Below, piece by piece: positions 43,878 through 54,845 of a stretch of 64,000 nucleotides of DNA. The stretch lies in contig NZ_JABGCB010000004.1 in NCBI RefSeq assembly GCF_013149295.1, positions 296,219-360,218 on the forward strand, in the 5' to 3' direction. Both the position numbers and the translations under genes were made by a program. The stretch comes from Novosphingobium sp. SG751A. GTDB lineage: Bacteria > Pseudomonadota > Alphaproteobacteria > Sphingomonadales > Sphingomonadaceae. Position 1 is the first letter of the stretch. Each line of letters opens with the position of its first letter. A model generated the notes under the pieces. The model did not search any database. It saw only the letters and a program-made list of their open reading frames with translations, and was not told where the DNA came from.

Positions 43878-44150
43878 CTGATCGCGCCGGTGCCCATTAA
43901 ACGGGCTTAATCGGGAATGCGGTGCGGGGGGCTTGCCTCCCCAAATCCGCGGCTGTCCCTGCAACTGTGAGCGGATAGCGCGATGCACATGTCCCCCACC
44001 ATCCCGGGGGGGCGGCCACTGGGCTTAACGGTCTGGGAAGGCGTGCATCAAGCTGTGACCCGCAAGCCAGGAGACCTGCCGGCGCACCGGTCGCTCTTGC
44101 CTTGGTCCAGGGAATGGTCACGGCACGGTACTTCTCCGTCTGAGCGGCGA
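43878..44150 (+). promoter_or_regulatory. cobalamin riboswitch leader 2
   Basis: This leader has the same aptamer elements as leader 1, with the B12 box GCCAGGAGACCTGCC at 44066-44080. The first 114 bases differ from leader 1 at only two positions. The 50 bases around the B12 box are identical, and similarity continues for about 70 bases beyond it. The linker between these parts differs. It precedes cobW and the cob operon, which should be shut down by adenosylcobalamin. Confidence 0.95.
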
Positions 44151-44280
44151 ACTGTGTGGCTGGGGCTGCACGGGTTGCGTGGTCACGGGCGCCTTGTCGC
44201 GCCCGCCCGTCGTCGCGCTCCGGCCGGATCTTTCCGGTATGCCCCGCCCTGTCTCGCTCCGGCGCGCGGGAGAAGTAGCT

Positions 44281-45312
44281 GTGTCCGACCTGACCAAGGT
44301 TCCTGTCACCATCGTCACCGGCTTTCTGGGCGCGGGAAAGACCACGCTTATCAGCCATCTGATCCGCAACGCGGGCGGGCGAAGGCTGGCCGTGGTGGTC
44401 AATGAATTCGGCACTTTGGGGGTGGATGGCGACATTCTGCAATCCTGCGCGATCCCCGATTGCCCGGCGGAAAGCATTGTCGAACTGGCCAATGGCTGCA
44501 TCTGCTGTACGGTGGCCGATGATTTTATCCCCACGGTCGAACACCTGCTGGCGCTCGATCCCCGCCCCGATCACATTCTGATCGAAACATCGGGCCTTGC
44601 CCTGCCCAAGCCCCTGCTCAAAGCGTTTGACTGGCCCGCGATCCGCAGCCGGATCACGGTCGATGGCGTGCTGGCGCTGGCCGATGCCGAGGCGGTGGCG
44701 GCAGGCCGCTTTGCCCCCGATCCCGCCGCCATCGAGGCCCAGCGCTCCGCCGATCCGGGCGTGGACCATGAAACCCCGCTCTCCGAAGTCTTCGAAGATC
44801 AACTGGCCTGCGCCGACATGGTGCTGCTGACCAAGGTGGACCTTGCCGGGCCGCAGGGCACTGCCGCCGCCCGCGCGGTGATCGCGGCGGAAACCTCGCG
44901 CCCCATCCTTGAACTGGCCGAGGGCGTCATCGACCCTCGCGTCATCCTTGGCCTTGGCGCCGCCGCTGAGGATGACATTGCCGCCCGCCCCTCGCACCAC
45001 GATGGCGAGGATGACCACGAACACGATGATTTCGACAGCACAGTCGTCACCCTGCCCGAAATCACCGACCCGTCGGATCTGGCCGCGCGCATCGGCCTGC
45101 TGGCCGACAAGCATCAAATCCTGCGCGTCAAAGGCTATGCCGCTGTGGCGGGCAAGCCGATGCGCCTGCTGGTTCAGGCCGTGGGCGGGCGGGTGCGCCA
45201 CCATTATGACCGCCCATGGCGCGCGGGCGAAACGCGCCAGACCACCTTGGTCGCCATTGCCGAACGCGGCCATATTGACGCCGCCGCCATCAGGGCCACG
45301 CTGGCGGGCTAA
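44281..45312 (+). CDS. cobW: CobW, GTP-dependent metal-trafficking protein
   Basis: This 343-residue G3E GTPase probably delivers cobalt to the CobNST chelatase. The P-loop GFLGAGKTT is at residues 14-22, the metal-binding CICC motif at 73-76, and TKVD is a guanine-specificity-type motif. A histidine/acid-rich stretch HHDGEDDHEHDD near residues 238-250 can bind metal. The C-terminal CobW_C domain ends at 343. The GTG at 44281 has GGAG eight bases upstream. It is the first gene after the second riboswitch and lies five bases from cobN. Confidence 0.94.
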   Translation: MSDLTKVPVTIVTGFLGAGKTTLISHLIRNAGGRRLAVVVNEFGTLGVDGDILQSCAIPDCPAESIVELANGCICCTVADDFIPTVEHLLALDPRPDHILIETSGLALPKPLLKAFDWPAIRSRITVDGVLALADAEAVAAGRFAPDPAAIEAQRSADPGVDHETPLSEVFEDQLACADMVLLTKVDLAGPQGTAAARAVIAAETSRPILELAEGVIDPRVILGLGAAAEDDIAARPSHHDGEDDHEHDDFDSTVVTLPEITDPSDLAARIGLLADKHQILRVKGYAAVAGKPMRLLVQAVGGRVRHHYDRPWRAGETRQTTLVAIAERGHIDAAAIRATLAG

Positions 45313-45317
45313 ACCCG

Positions 45318-48300
45318 ATGCATATCATCTTCCGCGAAACGCACGGGATGGAGGAGGTCGCCATCCCGCAGGATCTGGGGCAGGCGCCTGCGGATCTGGT
45401 CGTGCTGTCCTTTTCCGACAGCGACCTTGGGGCTTTCGCGGCGGCATGGCATCAGGCGCGGGAGCGGGATCCGGCCTTTCCTTCGCTGCGCCTCGCCAAT
45501 CTGTCGGCGCTGGCCCATCCCCTCTCGGTCGATACCTATATCGAGCGGACTTTGTCGGGCGCGCGGGCGATCCTGATCCGGCTGATCGGGGGACAGGCCT
45601 ATTGGCCCTATGGGCTGCAACAGGTCGAACTGCTGGCCCGGTCGCGGGGCATCGCACTGGCGGTGCTGCCTGCGGACGGGCGCCCGGATGCAAGGCTGAA
45701 CTCGGCCTCGACCGTGGCGTCGGGGCTGCTGGCCGATCTGGGCCGCCTGTGCGATGGCGGCGGGGCCGATGCGGCGGGCGCGGCGCTGGGCCTGCTGGCC
45801 GGCGCGGCGGGGTTCTCGGTGACCTCGGCGAGCGCGGGCGCAGAATTGCCGATGGCCGGGGGATGGCATCCGGCGCACGGGGTCTGCGATCCCTCGGCCT
45901 TTCAATCCACCCGCCCGCTTGTGCTGATCGTCTTTTACCGCTCCTATTTGGCCGCGCATGATCTCGACCCCTTTGCCCAATTGCATCAAGCGTTTGAGGC
46001 GGCAGGCTATGATACGCTCTCGCTTTTCGCCCCCTCGCTGAAGGAACCGCAATCGCGGGCTTTGATTGAACGCTGGGTCCGCGAACTTGCCCCGGCGGCG
46101 ATCCTCAACGCGACCGCCTTTTCCGCCCGCGACGAGAGCAGCCAGACCCCGCTCGACGTCGCCAATGTGCCGGTGTTTCAACTGGCGCTGGCCACATCGT
46201 CGCGCGTGGCATGGGAGGCTGCCTCACGCGGGCTGTCGCCCGCCGATCTGGCGATGCATGTGGTCTTGCCCGAAATCGACGGGCGGGTGTTTGCTGGCGT
46301 GGCCAGTTTCAAGGAAGCCGCAGCCCATGATCCGGCGCTGGGCTTTGCGCAAAACCTGCACCGGGGCGATCCGGCGCGGATCGCCGCCATCGTCGCGCGG
46401 GTTTCGGGCTGGATCGCTCTGGCCCGCAAACCCGCGCAGGACCGGCGCGTGGCCATCATCCTCTCCACCTATCCCGGCAAGGCGCATCAGATGGCTCATG
46501 CGGTTGGCCTCGACGCGCTGGCATCAGCGCAGGCGATGCTGAGCGATCTGGGCGAGCCTGCGGTGCCTGATCTGGCGACCGCTTTGGCGCAGCAAAGCGT
46601 GGGCTGGCCGCTCGATGCGTACCGCGCCGAGCTCGCAACCCTGCCCGCCCCTTTGCACGATGCGCTGGAGCAAAATTGGGGCCCACCCGAAAGCGATCCC
46701 GCCACAATCGAGGGCCAGTTCCATTTTGCCGCCATCACCACCGGCCGCACCTTGATCGCGCTTCAGCCAGAGCGCGGCGATGCGGCCTCGCGCGATGGCG
46801 ATTATCACGATCTCTCGCATTGCCCACGCCATGCCTATGTCGCCTTCTATCTCTGGCTGCGCGCACGCGGCATCGACGCGCTGGTGCATATGGGCGCGCA
46901 TGGCACGCTGGAATGGCTGCCGGGCAAGGCTGTGGCACTGTCCGACGCCTGCTGGCCCGAGGCGCTGACCATGGGCATGCCGGTAATCTATCCCTTCATC
47001 GTCAACGATCCGGGCGAGGCGGCCCAAGCCAAACGCCGCATCGCCGCCGTCACTATCGGCCATGCCCCGCCCCCGCTTGCGCCCACCGCCCATGGCGCGG
47101 GGCTGGCCACGCTCGAAGCCTTGCTGGATGAATTTTCCAACGCCGGGGGGCTTGATCCGGCCCGGCGCGACCGTCTGCAAACCGCCATCCGCAACGAGGC
47201 GCAAGGATTGGGGCTGGAGGCCGAACTGGGGCTGTCCGCCGCCGCCACGCCCGCCGAGGCGATCACCCGCATCGACCGCTTCGTCTGCGACATCAAGGAG
47301 AGCCAGTATGGCGATGGCCTCCACATCTTTGGCCGGGGCGAACATGGCGCGGCCGAGCGCGCAGGATTGCAGGCCGCGCTGGCGGGGCGTTTCGTGCCCC
47401 CCGGTCCCTCCGGCTCTCCCCATCGCGGGCGCGGGGATGTGCTGCCCACGGGGCGCAATCTCTACACCATCGACCCGCGCTCCGTTCCCTCGCGCGCGGC
47501 CCATGCGCAAGGGGTGGTGCTGGCGCAGGAACTGATCCGGCGGCATTTGCAGGATCATGGCGATTATCCGCGCGGGCTGGTGGTGGACCTGTGGGGTTCG
47601 GCCACGATGCGCACGGCGGGCGAGGAATTTGCCATGGCGCTGCACCTGTTGGGCGCGAAACCGCTGTGGGATCTGACTTCGGAGCGAGTGACGGGGGTGG
47701 AAATCCTGCCGCTGGCCCTGCTCGACCACCCGCGCATCGATGTGACCCTGCGCGTCTCGGGCCTGCTGCGCGATGCTTTCCCCAATCTGCCGGTCCTGTT
47801 CGGTCAGGCGGTGCGCGCCCTGTGCGAACGCGACGAACCGGACGACTGGAACCCCTTTGCCGGAACCATCGCCGCCCCGCGCGTCTATGGCCCCGCGCCG
47901 GGGCGCTACGGCCTTGGCATCGCGGCCGATGCCTATGGCGATGAGGCCCGCCGCAAGGCCGGAGAGGCATGGCTGGCCGCCTCCGATCATGCGCTGGACG
48001 CACCCCAATCCCATGCCGATCCCGATGGCTTGCGACGCCGTGTGGCCAAGGCCGATGCCTTTGTCCATCTTCAGGATTTGACTGAAAGTGACCTCTTGCT
48101 GGCCGCTGATTATGCCGCGCATGAGGCCGGTTTTGCCGCAGCGCAAGCCGTGACCGGGGGCAATGCCGCGCTCTATCACCTCGACAGTCGCGATCCGGCC
48201 CGTCCGGTCGCCCGCGCTCTCACCGAAGAAATCGCCCGCGTGGTACGCGCCCGCGCCGTCCATCCCGGCTGGATCGCGGGCATGATGCGCCACGGCTTTC

Positions 48301-48560
48301 GCGGAGCGGCCGAGATCGCCGCCACGCTAGACCATCTGGGCGCTTTTGCTCATCTGGCGGGCTGCGTGCCGCCGCATCTCTTCGACCTCTATCACGATGC
48401 CACGCTGGGCCAAGGCGATGTCCGCGCGTTTCTCGATCGCGAAAACCCTGGCGCGCTGGCCGCGATGGAGGCCCGCTTTGCCACGCTCCACGCCGCTGGC
48501 CTGTGGACGACGAGGCGCAATTCGATCCTTGCCTCCCTGCCGCTGGACCCGACCGCATGA
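45318..48560 (+). CDS. cobN: CobN, cobaltochelatase large subunit
   Basis: This 1080-residue subunit, with CobS and CobT, inserts cobalt into hydrogenobyrinic acid a,c-diamide using ATP. The CobN/magnesium-chelatase H pattern is clear: [51 protein letters not shown] and [16 protein letters not shown]. It is somewhat shorter than the Pseudomonas denitrificans protein, with the difference in the N-terminal third. Its stop overlaps cobG by ATGA. cobS and cobT are not in the window. Confidence 0.95.
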   Translation: MHIIFRETHGMEEVAIPQDLGQAPADLVVLSFSDSDLGAFAAAWHQARERDPAFPSLRLANLSALAHPLSVDTYIERTLSGARAILIRLIGGQAYWPYGLQQVELLARSRGIALAVLPADGRPDARLNSASTVASGLLADLGRLCDGGGADAAGAALGLLAGAAGFSVTSASAGAELPMAGGWHPAHGVCDPSAFQSTRPLVLIVFYRSYLAAHDLDPFAQLHQAFEAAGYDTLSLFAPSLKEPQSRALIERWVRELAPAAILNATAFSARDESSQTPLDVANVPVFQLALATSSRVAWEAASRGLSPADLAMHVVLPEIDGRVFAGVASFKEAAAHDPALGFAQNLHRGDPARIAAIVARVSGWIALARKPAQDRRVAIILSTYPGKAHQMAHAVGLDALASAQAMLSDLGEPAVPDLATALAQQSVGWPLDAYRAELATLPAPLHDALEQNWGPPESDPATIEGQFHFAAITTGRTLIALQPERGDAASRDGDYHDLSHCPRHAYVAFYLWLRARGIDALVHMGAHGTLEWLPGKAVALSDACWPEALTMGMPVIYPFIVNDPGEAAQAKRRIAAVTIGHAPPPLAPTAHGAGLATLEALLDEFSNAGGLDPARRDRLQTAIRNEAQGLGLEAELGLSAAATPAEAITRIDRFVCDIKESQYGDGLHIFGRGEHGAAERAGLQAALAGRFVPPGPSGSPHRGRGDVLPTGRNLYTIDPRSVPSRAAHAQGVVLAQELIRRHLQDHGDYPRGLVVDLWGSATMRTAGEEFAMALHLLGAKPLWDLTSERVTGVEILPLALLDHPRIDVTLRVSGLLRDAFPNLPVLFGQAVRALCERDEPDDWNPFAGTIAAPRVYGPAPGRYGLGIAADAYGDEARRKAGEAWLAASDHALDAPQSHADPDGLRRRVAKADAFVHLQDLTESDLLLAADYAAHEAGFAAAQAVTGGNAALYHLDSRDPARPVARALTEEIARVVRARAVHPGWIAGMMRHGFRGAAEIAATLDHLGAFAHLAGCVPPHLFDLYHDATLGQGDVRAFLDRENPGALAAMEARFATLHAAGLWTTRRNSILASLPLDPTA

Positions 48561-49669
48561 GCGGCTTTGCGATCAAGGGCTGGTGCCCCGATGCATGGCG
48601 CCCGATGGCGACCGGTGATGGCCTGCTGGTCCGCATCAAGCCGCGCCTTGGCCGCCTGAGCCGCGATCAGGCGCTGGCGCTTTGCGCGCTGGCCCAGACC
48701 TGTGGCAATGGCATGATCGACATCACCCGCCGCGCCAATCTCCAGATCCGCGGCGTGAGCGAGGCGAACTGGCCCCTGCTGATTGTGCAATTGATCGAGC
48801 ATGGGCTGACCGATCCCGATGCGTGGCGTGAAAGGGCGCGCAATATCCTGATCGCCCCCAACTGGGCCGAGGGCGATGACAGTCACCGCATAGCCTGCGA
48901 CCTGATGGCGCGCATAGATCGACTGCCGCCCCTGCCGGGTAAGGTCGGCTTTGTCATCGATGCCGGACGGGCACCGATCCTGAGCGCCGAACCGGGCGAT
49001 TTCCGCATCGAACGCGGCGCAGATGGCGGCCTGATCCTGCGGGCCGATGGGCGCGTTTGCGGAACAATCATCCCGTTTGGGCAGGAGGCCGAAGCCCTCA
49101 TCGCGCTGGCCCATTGGTTTGCGCAAAGCGGCGCGCGGCGCATGGCCCGCCATCACGCCCCCCTGCCCGACTGGGCCAATGGATCGCAGCCGCCAGCGCC
49201 CGCCCGCCCCGCCATCGTCCCCGGCGGCGCGGCTTTCGGCGTCCCTTTTGGTCAGATCGACGCCAGCCTGCTTGCCCGCACCGCCACTTCGGACCTGCGG
49301 ATCACGCCATGGCGCGTGCTGATCCTTGAAGGCACCCCAACAGCCAACATCCCCGGCCTGATTTCAGACCCGGCCAGCCCGCTGCTGCGCGTCGATGCCT
49401 GCCCCGGCGCGCCCGCCTGCCCGCAGGCCAGCGTGGAAACGCGCGACCTCGCCCGCCGCCTTGCCCCGGTGGTGAAAGGCCGCCTGCATGTCTCGGGCTG
49501 CGCCAAGGGCTGCGCGCGGTCGGGGCCTGCCGACATTACCCTGACCGGCCGGGATGGCCGCTTCGACCTTGCCGCCAACGCCCGCGCGGGCGCCCATGAC
49601 CAGACCGAACTGCCCGCCCTGACCGATATGGACCCCGCCATGGTTCTTGCCCATTTTGGAGTTGCCTGA
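48557..49669 (+). CDS. cobG: CobG, precorrin-3B synthase
   Basis: This 370-residue protein uses O2 to hydroxylate precorrin-3A at C20, marking the aerobic pathway. The sulfite-reductase-like fold carries an iron-sulfur/siroheme-type cysteine set: Cys282 and Cys288 (ACPGAPAC), Cys315 and Cys319 (GCAKGC). The N-terminal ferredoxin-like half has [12 protein letters not shown]. The start is fixed by the ATGA overlap with cobN, and the end by TGATG with cobH. Confidence 0.94.
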   Translation: MSGFAIKGWCPDAWRPMATGDGLLVRIKPRLGRLSRDQALALCALAQTCGNGMIDITRRANLQIRGVSEANWPLLIVQLIEHGLTDPDAWRERARNILIAPNWAEGDDSHRIACDLMARIDRLPPLPGKVGFVIDAGRAPILSAEPGDFRIERGADGGLILRADGRVCGTIIPFGQEAEALIALAHWFAQSGARRMARHHAPLPDWANGSQPPAPARPAIVPGGAAFGVPFGQIDASLLARTATSDLRITPWRVLILEGTPTANIPGLISDPASPLLRVDACPGAPACPQASVETRDLARRLAPVVKGRLHVSGCAKGCARSGPADITLTGRDGRFDLAANARAGAHDQTELPALTDMDPAMVLAHFGVA

Positions 49670-50298
49670 TGCCCCACGTCTATGAAACCAATGGCGCGGC
49701 CATCTATAAACAATCCTTCGCCACAATCCGCGCCGAGGCCGATCTGGCCCACTTTTGGGCGCAGGAGGAACCCGTGGCCGTGCGGATGATCCATGCGGCG
49801 GGCATGGTCGATCTTGCACGCCATATCCGCTTTTCTCTCGGCTTTGCGGCGGATGCGCGGGCTGCGCTGGCCGCCGGCGCGCCGATCCTGTGCGATGCGC
49901 GAATGGTATCGGAAGGGATCACGCGGGGGCGCCTCTCGGCGGGCAATGCGGTGATCTGCACGCTGCACGACCGCCAAGTGCCGGATCTGGCCAAGGCAAT
50001 GGGCAACACGCGCTCAGCCGCCGCGCTGGAACTGTGGCGGCCTCATCTGGCGGGCGCGGTGGTGGCCATAGGCAATGCGCCCACTGCACTGTTCCACCTG
50101 CTCAACATGCTGGAGGATCCGGCCTGTCCGCGCCCGGCGGCAATCATCGGCTGCCCGGTCGGCTTTGTCGGCGCAGTGGAATCCAAGGCCGCGCTGTGGG
50201 AGGCCGCTCCCGTCCCCTGCTGCATCGTCGAGGGCCGCCTTGGCGGCAGCGCAATCACGGTCGCGGCGATCAACGCCTTGGCGAGCGACGCGGAATGA
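49669..50298 (+). CDS. cobH: CobH, precorrin-8X methylmutase
   Basis: CobH moves the C11 methyl to C12, converting precorrin-8X to hydrogenobyrinic acid. The 209-residue protein has the catalytic histidine in RMIHAAGMVDLA (His42), CDARMVSEGITRGRL, GNAPTALFHLL and IGCPVGFVGAVESK, all standard. It overlaps cobG by one base (TGATG) and cobI by ATGA. Confidence 0.96.
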   Translation: MPHVYETNGAAIYKQSFATIRAEADLAHFWAQEEPVAVRMIHAAGMVDLARHIRFSLGFAADARAALAAGAPILCDARMVSEGITRGRLSAGNAVICTLHDRQVPDLAKAMGNTRSAAALELWRPHLAGAVVAIGNAPTALFHLLNMLEDPACPRPAAIIGCPVGFVGAVESKAALWEAAPVPCCIVEGRLGGSAITVAAINALASDAE

Positions 50299-51032
50299 GC
50301 GGGACCATCCACGAGGGTACGATCCACGGGGTCGGCCTTGGCCCCGGTGCCGCCGATCTGCTGAGCGTGCGCGCCGACCGGCTGGTGCGCGGCACCCGCC
50401 ACATCGCCTATTTCCGCAAGGCGGGTCGCCCCGGGCAGGCGCGGCGCATCGCCGAGGGGATGCTGCGCGAGGATGCGGTGGAAATCGCGATGGAATATCC
50501 GGTGACCACCGAGATCCCCCTGACAGATCCGCGCTATAATCAATGCCTTTCAGCCTTTTACGCGCAATGCACGCAAAGGCTGATCGACCTGTCGCGCGCG
50601 GGTCATGACATCGTGGTGCTGTGCGAGGGCGACCCGTTTTTCTATGGCTCCTTCATGCATCTCCATTCCCGGCTGACGGGCGTGGTGCCGGTGGCGGTGG
50701 TGCCGGGCATCACCGGCATGGCAGGCGCATGGCACGCCACCGCCATGCCGATCACATGGGGCGACGATGTGCTGACCGTGGCCATGGCCACTCTGCCCGA
50801 AGGGGAATTGACCCGCCGCATCCGCGATACCGATGCGCTGGTGGTGATGAAGATCGGGCGCAACATTGCCAAGCTGCGCCGCGCGGTGGCGGCGGCCGGG
50901 CGCGAAGATGAGGCATGGCTGGTCGAATATGCCGCGATGCCGGGGCAGCGCGTGACGCCTCTGGCCGAGGCCAAGGAAGTGACGCCCTATTTCTCGATCC
51001 TGCTGATCCATGGACAAGGGCGGCGGCCATGA
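50295..51032 (+). CDS. cobI: CobI, precorrin-2 C20-methyltransferase
   Basis: This 245-residue SAM-dependent tetrapyrrole methylase makes precorrin-3A. The N-terminal GVGLGPGAADLLSVRA loop, the VLCEGDPFFYGSF motif and VPGITGMAG form the substrate and SAM pocket. The start ATG at 50295 overlaps the cobH stop, and the end overlaps cobJ by ATGA. Upstream in-frame codons inside cobH are not used. Confidence 0.95.
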   Translation: MSGTIHEGTIHGVGLGPGAADLLSVRADRLVRGTRHIAYFRKAGRPGQARRIAEGMLREDAVEIAMEYPVTTEIPLTDPRYNQCLSAFYAQCTQRLIDLSRAGHDIVVLCEGDPFFYGSFMHLHSRLTGVVPVAVVPGITGMAGAWHATAMPITWGDDVLTVAMATLPEGELTRRIRDTDALVVMKIGRNIAKLRRAVAAAGREDEAWLVEYAAMPGQRVTPLAEAKEVTPYFSILLIHGQGRRP

Positions 51033-51784
51033 GCGGCATCCTCTCCATCGCGGGCCTTGGGCCGGGCGACGAGGCGCTCATCACGCCCGAAGTCAGCGCC
51101 GCGCTGGCCCAGGCAACGGATGTGATCGGCTATATCCCCTATGTGGCGCGGGTCGCGCCGCGCCAGGGGTTGCTGCTGCACCCATCGGACAATCGGGTCG
51201 AACTCGACCGCGCCGCACTTGCCCTGCGCCTTGCCGCAGAGGGTCGGCGGGTGGTGGTGGTTTCCTCGGGCGATCCGGGGGTCTTTGCCATGGCCGCCGC
51301 CGTGTTCGAGGCGCTGGAGGCTGGGCCATCCCATTGGCGCGATCTCGACATTCGCGTGCTGCCCGGCATTACCGCGATGCTGGCGGCCAGCGCGCGCGCC
51401 GGGGCGCCTTTGGGGCATGATTTCTGCGCGATCAACCTGTCGGACAATCTCAAGCCATGGGCAAGAATCGAAAAGCGCCTGCGCCTTGCGGTCGAGGCCG
51501 ATTTCGCCATCGCCTTTTACAACCCGCGCTCGAAATCCCGGCCCGAAGGTTTCGCCCGAGCTTTGTCCATCTTACAGGAGGCCTGCGCCGACGCGCGCCC
51601 GATGCTCTTTGCCCGCGCTGTCTCCACCCCGCAGGAGGAATTGCGCATCGTGCCGCTGGACCGCGCCACGCCCGACATGGCCGATATGCGCACGATGGTC
51701 ATCCTCGGATCGAGCCAGACGCGGATCATCGAGCGCCCCCGTGGCCCGCTGCTCTACACCCCCCGCTCGGCGACAGGCGTATGA
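51029..51784 (+). CDS. cobJ: CobJ, precorrin-3B C17-methyltransferase
   Basis: CobJ methylates C17 and contracts the ring, giving precorrin-4. The 251-residue tetrapyrrole methylase has IAGLGPGDEALITPE, VVSSGDPGVFAMAA, PGITAMLAASARAGAPLGHD and FYNPRSKSR, all characteristic. It converges on cobK, and the last 31 bases overlap the cobK 3' end. Confidence 0.95.
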   Translation: MSGILSIAGLGPGDEALITPEVSAALAQATDVIGYIPYVARVAPRQGLLLHPSDNRVELDRAALALRLAAEGRRVVVVSSGDPGVFAMAAAVFEALEAGPSHWRDLDIRVLPGITAMLAASARAGAPLGHDFCAINLSDNLKPWARIEKRLRLAVEADFAIAFYNPRSKSRPEGFARALSILQEACADARPMLFARAVSTPQEELRIVPLDRATPDMADMRTMVILGSSQTRIIERPRGPLLYTPRSATGV

Positions 51785-52509
51785 GCGATCCAGTCCAGCA
51801 CGTCCTCTGGCCGGAACATCTCGCGCCTTTCCGGCATCGCGGGCCGCTCGATCATCAGTACCGGCAGGCCCAGTTCACGCGCGGCGATCAGCTTGGCCTG
51901 CGCCCCGGTGCCGCCCGCGTTCTTGCTGACCACAAGATCGATGGCATGATGGCGCAGCAAGGCCCGGTCACCTGCCACCGAAAACGGCCCCCGATCCACG
52001 ACCAGATGATGATCGGGCAAGGCGGGCGGCACATCCGGCACATCGACAAAGCGCAGCAGGTAATGATGCTGCGGCTGGGCCGCGAAGGCATCGACATGCA
52101 TCCGCCCCAGTGCCAACAGCACCCTGCGCGGCGGGCCATCCAATGCCGCCACGGCCTCCTCGATGCCGGCCACGCCGGTCCAGTTGTCGCCCTCTTCGCA
52201 ACGCCATGCCGGGCGGGTCAGGGCCACAAAGGGCACGCCTGCGATCCGCGCCGCCGCTGCCGCATGGGCGCTCATCCGGGCGGCAAAGGGATGCGTGGCG
52301 TCCACCAGATGCGTGATGCGATGCTCGCGCAGGTAGGCCACCAGCCCCTCCACCCCGCCAAAGCCACCAATGCGGCAGGGCACTGGCTGCGGACGCGGAT
52401 TTTCTGTCCGCCCGGCATAGCTGAGCGTGGCGTTCATGCCCTGCGCGGCCAGCAGACGGGCCAGCGCGCTTGCTTCGGTAGTGCCGCCCAGCAAAAGGAT
52501 ATGGTGCAT
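51754..52509 (-). CDS. cobK: CobK, precorrin-6A reductase
   Basis: This 251-residue NADPH-dependent reductase makes precorrin-6B. Motifs are LLLGGTTEASALARLLA, VDATHPFAARMS, RFVDVPD and VVSKNAGGTGAQAKLIAARELGLPV. It is the only cob gene on the minus strand. Its ATG (52509-52507) lies in the CATG that also holds the cobL ATG (52508-52510). AGGGA six bases before its start lies within cobL coding sequence. The 3' end overlaps cobJ by 31 bases, so it needs its own promoter inside cobL. Confidence 0.95.
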   Translation of the reverse strand: MHHILLLGGTTEASALARLLAAQGMNATLSYAGRTENPRPQPVPCRIGGFGGVEGLVAYLREHRITHLVDATHPFAARMSAHAAAAARIAGVPFVALTRPAWRCEEGDNWTGVAGIEEAVAALDGPPRRVLLALGRMHVDAFAAQPQHHYLLRFVDVPDVPPALPDHHLVVDRGPFSVAGDRALLRHHAIDLVVSKNAGGTGAQAKLIAARELGLPVLMIERPAMPERREMFRPEDVLDWIAHTPVAERGV

Positions 52510-53701
52510 GGCTGATCCCTGGTTGACCATCATCGGGTTGGGCGAGGACGGGGCGCAAGGCCTGTCGGCGGCGGCGCGCAAGGCGCTTGAGCGCGCCGAA
52601 GTGGTGATCGGCCCGCCGCGTCATCTTGCGCTGCTGCCCGCCCTTACGTGCGCCACTCTTGAATGGCCAGTGCCTTTTGCCGATGGCATCGCGCGTTTGC
52701 TGGAGCATCGCGGGCGGCGGGTGGTGATGCTGGCCTCGGGCGACCCGTTCTGGTTCGGCGCGGGGACAACCGTGACCCGCCATCTCGATCCGGGCGAATG
52801 GGTGGCCCATCCCGCGCCCTCGACATTTTCGCTGGCGGCGGCGCGGCTGGGCTGGGCGCTTCAGGATACGGTCGGCATCGGCCTTCACGCCGCGCCGCTG
52901 GCCCGGTTGCGCCCGCATCTGGCGCCCGGACGCGCGATCATCGCCCTGATGCCCGATGGGGAGCAAGTGGAGGCACTGGCCCGCTATTTAAGCGATCTCG
53001 GCTTTGGCGCATCGACGCTGCATGTGATGGAGGCGCTGGGCGGCCCTCGCGAACGCCTCCGCTGCGCTGCCGCCGAGGCCATGGATTTCCACGAGATCGC
53101 CCATCCCGTTGCAGTGGGGATCGCCACGGGCGCAGGCCCCGCGATGCCGGTCATCTCCGGCCTGCCCGACGATTTTTTCGTCTCGGACGGCCAGATCACC
53201 AAGCGCCCGATCCGCGCCCTCACCCTTTCGGCACTGGCCCCGCGCGCGGGCGAGACATTGTGGGACATTGGCGCGGGGTCGGGTTCGATCGGCATTGAAT
53301 GGCTGCTGGCCCATCCGGCCAATCGCGCGCTGGCCATCGAGGCCGACCCGGTCCGCGCCGAGCGCGCCCGCGCAAATGCGGCCAGTTTGGGCGTGGACCG
53401 CTTGCAGGTGATCGAGGGCCGCGCGCCGGACACATGGCCCGACGGCCCCGCGCCCGATGCGGTGTTCATCGGCGGCGGGCTTTCAGAGGATTTGCTATCG
53501 GCGCTCTGGTCCCGCCTGCCCGCTGGAACACGCCTTGTCGTCAATGCGGTGACGCTGGAATCGGAGAGCCTGCTGGCGCGCTGGCATGGGCTGAAGGGCG
53601 GGGCTTTGCTGCGGGTCGAACTGGCCGATGCCGCGCCCATCGGCACGCGCCATGGCTGGAAGGCCCGCTATCCGGTGGTGCAATGGAGCGTGACGCTGTG
53701 A
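52508..53701 (+). CDS. cobL: CobL, precorrin-6Y C5,15-methyltransferase (decarboxylating)
   Basis: This 397-residue fusion has an N-terminal CbiE-like methylase (residues 1-195: [32 protein letters not shown]) and a C-terminal CbiT-like domain (about 215-395) with the SAM motif [14 protein letters not shown]. It methylates C5 and C15 and decarboxylates the C12 acetate. The ATG at 52508 has AAGGA eight bases upstream, inside cobK antisense. The stop overlaps the cobE start by GTGA. Confidence 0.96.
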   Translation: MADPWLTIIGLGEDGAQGLSAAARKALERAEVVIGPPRHLALLPALTCATLEWPVPFADGIARLLEHRGRRVVMLASGDPFWFGAGTTVTRHLDPGEWVAHPAPSTFSLAAARLGWALQDTVGIGLHAAPLARLRPHLAPGRAIIALMPDGEQVEALARYLSDLGFGASTLHVMEALGGPRERLRCAAAEAMDFHEIAHPVAVGIATGAGPAMPVISGLPDDFFVSDGQITKRPIRALTLSALAPRAGETLWDIGAGSGSIGIEWLLAHPANRALAIEADPVRAERARANAASLGVDRLQVIEGRAPDTWPDGPAPDAVFIGGGLSEDLLSALWSRLPAGTRLVVNAVTLESESLLARWHGLKGGALLRVELADAAPIGTRHGWKARYPVVQWSVTL

Positions 53702-54063
53702 TCGTCGCCGGTTTCGGTTTTCGCGAGAAAGCAACGCTGGCCTCGCTGCGCGCGGCGCTGATAGCCGCGCAGGAGGGCTTGCCCCCCGTCACCCATCTGG
53801 CCACGGCGGCGGACAAGGCCCCTGCGCTGGCGCCGCTGGCCGAGGCCCTCGGTCTGCCCATCGCCGCCATCGACGCCGGGGCGATCAGCGCCGCGCCAAC
53901 CTCCACCACCTCCGCCGCCAGTCAGCAGGCGCGCGGCACGGGCAGTCTGGCCGAGGCCGCCGCCATGGCCGCCATCGGCCCCCGTGCCCGCCTCATCCGC
54001 CCGCGCCGGATTTCGCCCGACCAGATGGCCACCTGCGCTATTGCTCAAGGAACCTACGAATGA
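53698..54063 (+). CDS. cobE: CobE / CbiG C-terminal domain protein
   Basis: This 121-residue protein has the CbiG C-terminal/CobE fold. Starting at GTG 53698 the product reads [20 protein letters not shown], matching the usual N-terminus. An ATG at 53683 would add five residues but overlaps cobL more. Later motifs are [20 protein letters not shown] and [11 protein letters not shown]. CobE is needed in the aerobic pathway but its precise step is not settled. It overlaps cobM by ATGA. Confidence 0.87.
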   Translation: MIVAGFGFREKATLASLRAALIAAQEGLPPVTHLATAADKAPALAPLAEALGLPIAAIDAGAISAAPTSTTSAASQQARGTGSLAEAAAMAAIGPRARLIRPRRISPDQMATCAIAQGTYE

Positions 54064-54845
54064 CCGTACATTTCATCGGCGCAGGCCCCGGCGCACCCGA
54101 CCTTCTCACCCTGCGCGGGCGCGATCTGATCGCGGCCAGCCCGGTCTGCCTCTATGCCGGTTCGCTGGTTCCCGCCGCATTGCTTGATCATTGCCCGCCC
54201 GGCGCGCGCATCGTCAACACCGCCCCGCTCTCGCTGGACGCGATCATCGCCGAAATCGCCGAGGCTCATGCGGCGGGCCATGATGTGGCGCGGCTGCATT
54301 CGGGCGACCTGTCGGTCTGGTCGGCGATGGGCGAGCAATTGCGGCGGCTGCGCGCGCTGGATATTCCCGTGTCGATCACGCCGGGCGTGCCCGCCTTTGC
54401 CGCCGCCGCCGCCGCGCTGGAGGCCGAACTGACGCTGCCCGAACTGGGCCAGTCGCTGGTGCTGACCCGCACGCCGGGGCGGGCCAGCACGATGCCGGCC
54501 GCCGAGAGCTTGCGCAATTTTGCCGTGACCGGGGCAACGCTGGCGATCCATCTCTCGATCCACAATCTGGCGCAGGTGGTGCGCGATCTGGCCCCGGCCT
54601 ATGGCGCGGATTGTCCGGTCGCGGTGGTCTGGCGGGCAAGCTGGCCCGATCAGCGGATCGTGCGCGCCACGCTCTCCACCATCGAACAGGAGGTAGCCGG
54701 GACGATGGAGCGCACCGCTATCATCCTTGTCGGGCGGGTTCTGGACGCACAGGGTTTTGCCGAAAGCAGCCTTTATGCCGCCGATTATGACCGCCGTTTC
54801 CGCCCGCAAGGGGCAACGTCGCGTTTTGAAGGTGTGATGGAATGA
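54060..54845 (+). CDS. cobM: CobM, precorrin-4 C11-methyltransferase
   Basis: This 261-residue SAM-dependent methylase converts precorrin-4 to precorrin-5. Diagnostic blocks are [56 protein letters not shown] and [12 protein letters not shown]. Overlaps of ATGA on both sides place it firmly in the operon. Confidence 0.96.
   Translation: MTVHFIGAGPGAPDLLTLRGRDLIAASPVCLYAGSLVPAALLDHCPPGARIVNTAPLSLDAIIAEIAEAHAAGHDVARLHSGDLSVWSAMGEQLRRLRALDIPVSITPGVPAFAAAAAALEAELTLPELGQSLVLTRTPGRASTMPAAESLRNFAVTGATLAIHLSIHNLAQVVRDLAPAYGADCPVAVVWRASWPDQRIVRATLSTIEQEVAGTMERTAIILVGRVLDAQGFAESSLYAADYDRRFRPQGATSRFEGVME

Noticed and set aside
42376..44150. A 1.5-kb spaced near-identical pair, as from a composite transposon or direct-repeat duplication
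   Set aside because: The repeats are cobalamin riboswitch leaders; the DNA between them holds only the cobalt transporter, with no transposase or target-site duplication.
46524..48293. A 589-codon minus-strand frame opposite cobN
   Set aside because: It is antisense to a conserved CobN region; composition is typical of a shadow frame.
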